DNA from: Argentina anserina
Taxonomy: Eukaryota; Streptophyta; Magnoliopsida; Rosales; Rosaceae
Assembly (NCBI RefSeq): GCF_933775445.1
Contig: NC_065878.1
Span: forward strand, 23,014,395-23,078,394
DNA: 64,000 nt
Direction of reading: 5' to 3'
In this document: positions 55,701 through 64,000 of the stretch, piece by piece
Layout: the number at the start of each line of letters is the position of its first letter
Numbering within the stretch: position 1 is the first letter of the stretch
Position numbers and translations under genes: made by a program
The notes under the pieces: generated by a model
Databases searched by the model: none
Told to the model about the DNA's origin: nothing
What the model saw: only the letters and a program-made list of their open reading frames with translations

Positions 55701-56820
55701 TCTTAAGAGTAATGACATGACTAACTTCAGATAACCGTACGTTGCTCTACAATCCCATATAATTGCAAAGGATCAGCGAAAATGCTAAGTTATCGGAAAC
55801 TTTGACTCCATTTCTTGGGGAATAAGTTTGTGGCGTATCGCACTTCTTGGGGACTATCTGTGCGGCAATAGCTGTAATTTTGTTGAAAATGCAATATCTA
55901 TTGTAATTGTACGCTGTATATGATGTAATTAAAAGAAGAATCAGAGTTATATAAAGAAAAATGAAAATGTGGAGCTGTATTTGTAACCGATACTTATGAT
56001 AATTTTGACTCTTATCACTCTAATGGTTTCTTTGTTGGTGGGAACGGAAATTTGTGATATTTGACTATGATGCTTCTCTTTTGTTTGGATTATTTACTTG
56101 TAACTGTGATTTGTGATTCCTGTGATTTTGACTCCCAATGGTGAGCTGTAAACTAGTGTTGTGCAAACAAGATCAATGAATATATATATATATATATACT
56201 TTATACATTTTCCAATTTATTAGCTTTAAATAATAGTAATTGTTGTGTTCATGACTGGTTAGCACCATTATAGGCTCTTTCTTTTTTTTGGTACCCATAC
56301 AATCAAAAGTACAGCATGACTATTATTTAATATTAATATTTGATATCAGTTTTGTTTCCTCGAACAGAGTTAGTCACATAATCTTATGTTTATACGAAAT
56401 TAACGACGAACTATAAGATGCATGTCAGAACTATCTTAATTGTTAAATTTGAATTTAAAATGATCGAACTCATTACTATGTCAACCACAAACAAAAAAAT
56501 CGTCACCGTGACATATTGATGGCAAAAACCGATACCTTATTTGGATGTGTTAGACATATGGTCTATAATCATCCAAGTTTAACTAAATACCTGTGTATCC
56601 GACTGTATATAGTCACCGGCCGGAACTATTAACTGGCTTATGAGTTGTGATTTTGACTTCCCCAAAATGACTACAAGTATTTTCAGTTCTGTCCAGATTT
56701 TAAAAACAAATATTCAAAAGCAAATATAGGGTAATTATTAATGAATAGAATGTAAAAGCAAATAAATATGAAAGGGCCTTTGTATTTTGGGTCTTTTACT
56801 AATTTCGGCTGTCGGGATCC
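49796..56820. other. Long gene-poor stretch
   Basis: Seven kilobases of A+T-rich DNA with only short open frames. One minus-strand frame at 53002-52781 (73 codons, containing FIKEVIDPNHPMLSLEIK) has a protein-like composition, but I cannot assign it. A small G+C-richer patch lies near 54510-54600. No tRNA, rRNA or complete transposon was recognised. The high end must contain the distal promoter of the ERF gene. Confidence 0.45.
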
Positions 56821-56828
56821 TATAAAAT
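56821..56828 (+). promoter_or_regulatory. Candidate TATA box of the ERF gene
   Basis: TATAAAAT preceded by GGGATCC and followed about 30-60 bases later by C/T-rich leader sequence. This would give a 5' UTR of roughly 500 bases before the ATG at 57374. Confidence 0.6.
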
Positions 56829-57041
56829 AGCGATTCTCGATTAGTGTTTTGGTCTTCAACTCTTTGCCAACTAGTCACACACCCCTCTCAACAAACACTC
56901 ACACTCTCCTCTCTTCTCTCATTCTCTCTATATACTTGAGATTTTCAGAATCTACCGGATTTTCTGATTTCCATTCCCTTCAGAATCGACACTGAATCTG
57001 GGCCTTCTCTATTTTCCTTTTCCGCTCTGTTCACTGTACCT

Positions 57042-57334
57042 ATGATTCTTGCCATATAAGGCCCTCTGTGATATATACATCTTCCTTTCTCCGTTCAAAA
57101 AACTTGCAGAGGCTCCCCTGCCTCTATTAGAGTCCATTCTCCAAGAGGTATCTATCTCTGTGCGACTTTTTATGTATTTCTGGCAGATTTTTGGAACCCT
57201 CTGCTTTGGCCTTTGTTCATCTCCAAGTTCTTGAGTCTCTTCCTCACGGTTTTACTTTGTTCTGCTTTCTTCAATCTCTCTCTCTCTAGCCCCCCTTTTG
57301 GTTTCTCCTCCTTTTCTTTCCGATGCAAACGTAG
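57042..57334 (+). promoter_or_regulatory. Three short upstream ORFs in the ERF leader
   Basis: ATG-initiated uORFs lie at 57042-57059 (5 codons), 57172-57234 (20 codons) and 57323-57334 (3 codons), all closed before the main start. They could lower translation of the main frame. A 5' UTR intron from a GTATCT donor (about 57148) to a CTCTAG acceptor (about 57290) is possible and would remove the second. Confidence 0.45.
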
Positions 57335-57373
57335 AACTCGTTCAAACAAACCAAACCACAAAAGAGAAGAAAC

Positions 57374-58462
57374 ATGGAAATGGAGTCGAGTAGTTTTCTT
57401 TGTCCCATCAAATACACCCACCACAGGAACACCACCAAGAAATTAACTAAACCTTCCCGGAAAGTAGAGCCCGGCACTTCCATCGCCCCAAAAATTGTTC
57501 GCATAATGATGACCGATCACGACGCCACAGACTCATCCAGTGATGAAGAAGAGGGAGAGTACTACTTTGGTCGCCGGAGAGTGAAGAAATACATCAACGA
57601 AATCAGCATAGAAACAGACTCGACAACTAGTCGGGTGATCACCAACAATGGCCGGAAAAGACCCGCCGTAGAGATACGGCCGGCTACTCGGCGACCAGCA
57701 CAGAAGACCCCTCCTTGTCATCCGGCCAATGGCGGCAGCCGGAAGTTTAGAGGAGTAAGACAACGGCCTTGGGGTAAATGGGCGGCTGAGATTAGAGATC
57801 CCGGCAAACGCGTAAGACTGTGGCTGGGAACCTTTGACACAGCAGAGGAAGCGGCTATGGTGTATGATAATGCCGCCATTAAACTGCGAGGTCCTGATGC
57901 TCAAACAAATTTCTCGGCGCCACAAATAGTAGAATATGCCGCACACTCTGTTGAGGAAAAGAGTATTGTCAGTGAAGTCGAGATTGAGCCGGAAACAACG
58001 ACACCAAACGTGACGGCTGTATCAGTTTCTGGCTATGAATCCGGTGACGAAACTCATCATCTCTCATCTCCCACCTCCGTCCTACAGTTCGGAACTCATC
58101 CAACCGAAGAGGCTGAGCCACTGCTAATGGAGAAGAAGCCAGCTGAGAAAGTAAATGTTGTTCAAGAGTGTCTAGTTGAACAAACTCCGACGTTGTTGTT
58201 GCCGTGTATGCAGGACGAAGAAGGGTTCAGGTTCCCAACACCGGAGTCCCCCATTTTCGAGTCTCCGCTTTTCTTTGAGTCACCGTTCTTCGACGACACG
58301 GCGGTTCCCGGACCACTCGTGTTCGATGACTTCGGCGGCTTGTTCCGAATGGACTCGTTCGACTCGTCGTCCTTTTCTGCTCAGACGACGTCGTCCATGA
58401 TGTGTCAAGGAGATGACTGTTTTCAAGACATTTTTGGCTCAGACCCTCTAGTGGTCCTCTGA
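57374..58462 (+). CDS. CRF-like: AP2/ERF transcription factor, cytokinin response factor (CRF) class
   Basis: Intronless gene of 362 codons. A CRF-type N-terminal motif is present near residues 36-56 ([20 protein letters not shown]). One AP2 domain lies at about residues 122-182: [20 protein letters not shown], then [20 protein letters not shown] and [14 protein letters not shown]. The Ala and Asp that mark the ERF subfamily are present ([16 protein letters not shown]). The C terminus is acidic and contains repeated (F)ESP boxes ([15 protein letters not shown]), a likely activation and MAP-kinase-site region. CRFs act in the nucleus on GCC-box-type sites in cytokinin and stress responses; PTI6-like proteins share this layout. 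Which CRF paralogue it is cannot be decided here. Confidence 0.93.
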   Translation: MEMESSSFLCPIKYTHHRNTTKKLTKPSRKVEPGTSIAPKIVRIMMTDHDATDSSSDEEEGEYYFGRRRVKKYINEISIETDSTTSRVITNNGRKRPAVEIRPATRRPAQKTPPCHPANGGSRKFRGVRQRPWGKWAAEIRDPGKRVRLWLGTFDTAEEAAMVYDNAAIKLRGPDAQTNFSAPQIVEYAAHSVEEKSIVSEVEIEPETTTPNVTAVSVSGYESGDETHHLSSPTSVLQFGTHPTEEAEPLLMEKKPAEKVNVVQECLVEQTPTLLLPCMQDEEGFRFPTPESPIFESPLFFESPFFDDTAVPGPLVFDDFGGLFRMDSFDSSSFSAQTTSSMMCQGDDCFQDIFGSDPLVVL

Positions 58463-59868
58463 AGAATACTGAAACTGTTAGAGAGAGAGAGAGAAGAGAG
58501 GGAAAGCGTGGCAGTTGGTAGTAGGCAGTAGCCGACTGACACTCTTTTCCTTTCTTTTTTCGGCCGCCGGTGTTTTTTCACGGCAAATATTTTGTTTCCG
58601 GCCGTTAAAACCGGTTTTATTTTTGTTATCTCAGTATTAGTTAATTAAGTTTCTCCGTAAAAATTAATGGAGAATTGAGTGCCCAGTTTTGCTCAGACTA
58701 TTTATTTATTTTTATGTATAATTATAATTTTTAAGAAATATAAATTGAGATTTTAATTTCTGTTTTGGTACATAATTTGAAATTCATGAATTAAACGTGG
58801 CATTCCTTTTGCCTAATGAGTTGCGTGATTAGTGGTTCTTAGACATCGAGTCCAACTAGGTCTGAATTCTCAGCCTCCAATATTTTCCTTTTTCTACTGT
58901 ACACTTTTTCTTGCCTGTATAAATTCAAATTATATTGTAATATAACGTTACACGTTCACATAAATCAAAAGTCTTGGATACTATGGAGATGTGATACACA
59001 CACGAGTGAGGCTCAAATGGGAACAAATTAAATGTGGATTTTTGCGGTGAAAAGACCATGTTAAGCGCTTTTGAGACTTGCCATATGAATTGTAATCGAC
59101 TAATTAGGGATTGGAATCAGAGATCAATATAATCGAAAAGCTTTTGCTAATTGACATATTTTCCCAGTTAATGATATTTACATATATGAGAAACAAGCAT
59201 AATACCAAATTTAGTTTTGTGAATTTGCATAATAGTACATTCCTCGATTTATCACAAGGTTTTTCATTTAAATGGATTTCGAAGCCCTTTTATGTGAACT
59301 ATGCTCTTTATTCACATACTATTTTAGCAAACAGATAAGTTGCGAGTTTTGCGATTTTTTTATAATGTACCAAAATAGTTCATTTTCACACTTTCCTTTG
59401 TTAAATAATTTATCGGAACTAATTTAAAGATGACATCGATTATTTCTAAAATATTAGATAGGGTATATCATGCATGTGCTTTTTTATCATTAGCATCAAA
59501 TCATTCAAAGAAACTACATAGTACTACCACTACTACTCAAGTGCTTGACTTGAACGATGGGGAAGTAACACCCATCTTTGAGGCTCATGTGTTCATGTAC
59601 TTTATTATGGTTATGTGTATCGAAACTTCACGGCAGCCATGTTTTCCAAGTTCATAAGATTTGATTATTAGATATTGAATTAATTGATACATTGGTGAGG
59701 AATAATTAACTGATTAAAAGGCCCTTAGATAGATATTGATGTTTCTCATTGGATTGTGGTTAATTAAGAGGGCATGCATACCCTCCCTGCCTGCATTGCT
59801 TGCGTATTACTCAAAGTGAAATAGGAGCCTCCAATGATTATGTCTCAATCAAACCAGTTGATATCATA
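58463..59868. other. 3' UTR of the ERF gene and intergenic DNA
   Basis: A GA-rich run (GAGAGAGAGAGA near 58481) follows the stop. The remainder is A+T-rich. Open frames near 59111-59338 and 59430-59657 have no resemblance. Confidence 0.5.
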
Positions 59869-60071
59869 TTTCTGCCCGATCTTATCTATACTATTAATAA
59901 ACTAAACATAATTTATCAATAAAAATGCTTGTAAAATTATATTAACACATTTTTATCATATATTATTTAAAAATGAAATTATATAATTCAGAAACAAAGT
60001 AAAACTAAAATTAGAATAAGAAAATAAATTATGTTTAGTTTATTAATAGTATAGATAAGATCGGGCAGAAA
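59869..60071. mobile_element. 203-bp MITE with 48-bp perfect inverted arms
   Basis: The left arm starts TTTCTGCCCGATCTTATC and the right arm is its exact complement over about 48 bases (60024-60071). The interior is very A+T-rich and non-coding. A second, shorter inverted pair, TATTAACACATTTT (about 59940) and AAAATGTGTTAATA (about 60083), crosses the right edge. No certain target-site duplication was found. Confidence 0.7.
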
Positions 60072-63000
60072 CGTAACTAAGAAAATGTGTTAATATACAG
60101 ATAATTTCTCCTTATAACTCTCAACTTCATTTGTTCATAAACGTAACTAATTGACATATCGTTATAAATTATAAGAGTAAAAAAGTACAAAATTAACTTA
60201 TCACCATGATTATGTCTTCACTCTGGCTTGAACATAATTTCAGTACTTGTAGCTGGTACGCCGTAAAAACCAGCTGATGCATGCCGCAGCTGATATGATT
60301 TATAACAGTGGTCAATTTACCTTTTCACATTAACGGGATATGTATTAGTTTGAGACTTTGAGTCGATGAGTTGGCTACCATTATGGTAAAGGCTCCATAT
60401 TTGGAAGATGATCGGAGGACCGGAAGAGGCTAGGGGGTCCTTATTTTTGCTGGTTGCCGGTTGGTAAAAAATGATCAGTCGGGTTCCTTTTCTATAAATT
60501 ATCGGGTGACCCAGAAATTGCTAAAAGGCACCTGCATCATGCTCTTCTTTTCACACAGTGGGGACTAATATACTGTCGACAATGGAGGACTGGTGTACGT
60601 ATTGCTGGAACACAATACATTACTATTTGCTTTGCAGTGAGTCAGTGACAATGAGAATACCACACAAAAGTTAAACAAACTGTTTGAGAACATTTTCCTA
60701 ATAACGGTCAATTTTTAGCTGTCAAGACTCAAGAACGCTACAACCCTGGCTAGGTAACCCACGAACTGCATGTAACCCGATCGTTGATCATCGTCATTAT
60801 ATATCACATATATTTAGCTCTCGTTTTTGGCTCACTTTCGTTTAGTTTATTGGTTAGCCGCTTTAAAGTAATGCATTTTTATCGATTAATTTGACAACAA
60901 AGAGTAAAAAGAGATCAGGTAAACTGTCATCTTTTATGCTTCGAATGTTTATTGCATATTGACACGCAGATGATGAATCTTCTCTATTTATAGGTAGTTA
61001 GGTACTTATATCCTGCCGACGATAGGATTCATTTTCTGGCAAGTCTGTTGATCAGGTATTTATTATACACCATCCCTCCTTCAATTACCGCATATTTAAT
61101 GAAGCTAAATAGCTAATAATAGCTTAATAGTATATATTAACCCAGTGAAGTTGATTTAGGGTAAACATGGTTGGTTGAGCTCTTCGGATTGGGCTAATGT
61201 GCCCCAAACTTCCCTTCAAGATGTTCTAAGTTATGATGGCCTTCCGGGAGATTAATTTTCTACTTGTTCTCAGTAGTCTAGCGTTTTTCTTTTGGGTTGT
61301 TTCTTGTATGTTGTTCCTTGGCGATTCCTGTTTCGATTAGCTTTTTTCTTACTCTTTGTTCTTTATGGTTGCAAGATCCCTTCTCTTTTAATGAAAGAGT
61401 TCATGATCAGTTGAAAGATTTTGAAATTTCACACGGGACTATATATTTATATGTTCATCGGTGATTGTCTTTGTTGAGCACTATGCGAAAATGAGAAAGG
61501 TTGAATTATGTCATGCTTAGTCGTACGTTAACATTCACTTCACGCAATTGTAATCGTAGTTAATGGGAAGTTGGGAACCACAGATGCAAGTTCATTTGAA
61601 TTGAAATGAATAATATCACCATATATATGCACTCTCACAGATCAATCATCATCATGTAAATGATTACAAGTAAATTAAACTAGGATTGTCAAATTAAACA
61701 ACATTATCTCTGTGCTCAATATTACTAAAAAAAAATCGCTGTGCTCAAGAGTGTGATTTCGCCTCGCAAGTTCCTGTATCAGCTTCATGATGTTTTCTTT
61801 TTCACGTGAGAATCGACCTGAAAACTATGATCTAAAATCACTTCCGTTTTACTGCTGCAAATTTGTGTGCGTGATGAAAGTTGGTGATGGTAATAATCCT
61901 TAGCAGCTTCACTGCTGACAACTTTTACTAAAAACCTAAACACAATCTGACACTTGTTGCTAGCCAATTCAATTTTTTGCAACAACTTTTCTTATAACGC
62001 CCATGTTGGTTCATAGTTGTGTCAATTAATAGATTTGATATTAACTAGAGTGGTTGCAACACATTATTATCTCGATCTCTTTATCTATATACATATGCAA
62101 ATACATATATATACCGAATCTTATATATTCATCATTATTTCAACTTTCTTGTTCGGACTTGTTCCTTTTCCAGAGTACATGTAGCTTGGGTTCGTAACTA
62201 CATACACATATATACAATTATTATGTTACCTATATATAGCGCGCTACTGCTTAATTTGTTCGGTAATATCTCTATGGGGTATTGGGGTTGTTCACTCTGA
62301 TTGAATTGCTGTCCTATGCCATATAAATGATAACTGTGTTATTTAACCACTGTTCACATAGTGATCAATGACTCACTGTTTTCTTTTCTATCTCCACGTT
62401 TAGGGCATCGCCGGGGGGAGGTTTTAATTATCTCTTTCTCTAAGAATTCAATCACCCTACTTATATATTATCTAGAAAATAGATGCTAATATATGAAAAT
62501 TAATGTGATTTATATATGGCCAATATGGGAGTAATTAGCTGTTTTAAGCCAGAAAACCGACTTCTTAAACTATAGCTCACGGTTACTATTTGTTATGAAA
62601 ACCCCATCAGCTAGACAAAGCAATGAAACAAAATGAAAATTCAAACATAAAAGGAGGAACAGGAGGAGGGAATCGAAAGGCACAACTAGCTGCAAGCAAG
62701 TTTTCTGAAATTAACATCTAAATTCACAGACAGTCGAGTCAACCTCAATTGATTCTAATAGAGAAGCAAACATATATGCATGTTTGGCTCCCTGTTGCCA
62801 ATTTGAAATATTATCATCTCTTCTGTCACGCACTGGCTATTTTAAACAGGCAACGTTCACATACTTGGTCTTGTAAAAGCTGGAAATCAATTTAACGATT
62901 TTCCGGCAGATGCACGGATTACCAGTAATTAAGTAGTTTAGGAAAACCCAGTTTCTTGAATTTTATGTTTGTTTTGTTCTATTCTGAGGACACTGTTCAA

Positions 63001-64000
63001 GGTGGAATTTTTATATATATATATATATAGTTTTTTTTTCCGACAAGATATATATAGTTTATAGTTGCAATGACCTGAGGGCACGCACTTCCTTGCGACT
63101 CTTTCCTATTCAAATGACCTCAACTCCTCAAGGTCATCTTATCTTCTCCAATAGCGAGATACTACTTCATCCCCAAGTATTCAAACACAAATATATTTCT
63201 AACCCTTAAGGCCTTAATTTACTAATATTGATAATTAAGATTAAGAAAAATGAAAGCCAAGCCATTCATGGACAATCCTCCATGCTTCATAAGGTTGGTG
63301 ATTGAAGATTACGCAGTCATGAATCTACGAATTTTCTCACTCGGCTGTGACTAGTATGATCAAAGCTCCACAATCAAATTTGCAGACTCTCATCTAATTA
63401 GTCGTAATCTGATCTTTCAGGGGTCTTTTGTTGACAACTCCTTTTTCCTAGCATTCTGCTCTCTAAATATAATGAAATTGCAAATTGAAAGTAATAGATT
63501 TTTTTTTTTGAGAAAAGATGTAAAAGTAATAGATGAATATACATACGGATACGGATTAGCAGCTTAAACAGTACTTGAGCATAGAACCGAGTTAATTAAG
63601 TTGGAACAGCAGCTTTAAACAGAGATCATCGATAAAAGTCTCAGGCTTTAGAAGGAGGCTCAATGCTAAGATTTTGCATATATTTAATGTCAGAAACAAG
63701 TTGCCAATTGTCATGCATATGCATAATATAGAGCCGATCGAGTCTATATGCAAGTGGGGTTTTTGCTCACGTACCCTTTCTAGTCCAGCTACTATAACAA
63801 AGAACATAACAAAACCAAATTAATGAACAGTGACAACACCTAGCTCTCCCTGATCATCCCCTTGTAATATTATGCATTGGTTTCTCCTTCCCATTTGCTT
63901 TCCTTCTTGCCTCTTCTGGGTTTGGTCCCCTCACTCATTGGAATACAGTACGTTGAAGTTTCAAAACAAAAGATCTTACTCCGTACGCGTTGGGTTGGAG
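60072..64000. other. Gene-poor end of the window
   Basis: Nearly 4 kb of A+T-rich DNA. Short open frames (61985-61785 and 63807-63592 minus) have no family resemblance. A TA-dinucleotide run lies near 63014. I see no RNA gene or delimited element. Confidence 0.45.

Overview
This window is nuclear DNA of a flowering plant, most likely a eudicot. The genes are split by short GT-AG introns in an A+T-rich background, with long gene-poor stretches, MITEs and a Copia retroelement, and every recognised protein is of a plant family. I think Rosaceae is the best guess from the general look of the proteins, but nothing in the window proves it.

Layout. 1-13 kb: two tandem ABCC10-type (MRP subfamily) ABC transporters, both on the minus strand. 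The upstream copy is complete (11 exons, 1474 codons plus stop). The downstream copy has the same exon lengths and loses only its last few codons at the window start. 13-20 kb: sparse DNA with a Harbinger-like MITE (16.06-16.77 kb), a degenerate minisatellite (17.49-17.80 kb) and a broken, intron-free cysteinyl-tRNA synthetase copy (18.64-20.10 kb, minus). 20.9-30.2 kb: a Golgi hydroxyproline O-galactosyltransferase gene (HPGT type, plus), with a 408-bp hairpin MITE just past its stop codon; a small UBA-domain gene (minus); and a domesticated-looking BED/hAT transposase gene (minus). 30.2-33 kb: intergenic DNA holding the 3' tail of an L1-type LINE. 33.4-41.4 kb: an LRR receptor pseudokinase with an odd Gln/Ala tail (plus), a stand-alone myosin TH1-domain gene (minus) and a UBC8-type ubiquitin-conjugating E2 (plus). 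42.9-47.8 kb: a defective Copia element with nearly identical terminal repeats, no gag, broken pol, and captured host-gene fragments (aspartic protease plus EXORDIUM-like). 47.8-56.8 kb: about 9 kb with no recognisable gene. 57.4-58.5 kb: an intronless AP2/ERF factor of the cytokinin response factor class (plus). 58.5-64 kb: no gene seen, one small palindromic MITE.

The genes do not form one pathway; this is ordinary plant gene order. The ABCC pair is a local duplication. The other genes serve separate housekeeping or signalling roles: AGP glycosylation, ubiquitin conjugation, receptor signalling and cytokinin/stress transcription. Exon models were built by hand from splice sites and checked for reading-frame closure. 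The six multi-exon models that lie wholly in the window (ABCC10 upstream copy, HPGT, UBA gene, BED/hAT gene, TH1 gene, UBC) and the two-exon receptor kinase all close to a whole number of codons.

The most unusual item is the Copia element. Its repeats look young while its coding region looks old, and it carries a chimera of unrelated host-gene pieces joined at a 19-bp repeat, plus a separate 248-bp foreign insert. I saw no convincing wholly new system.
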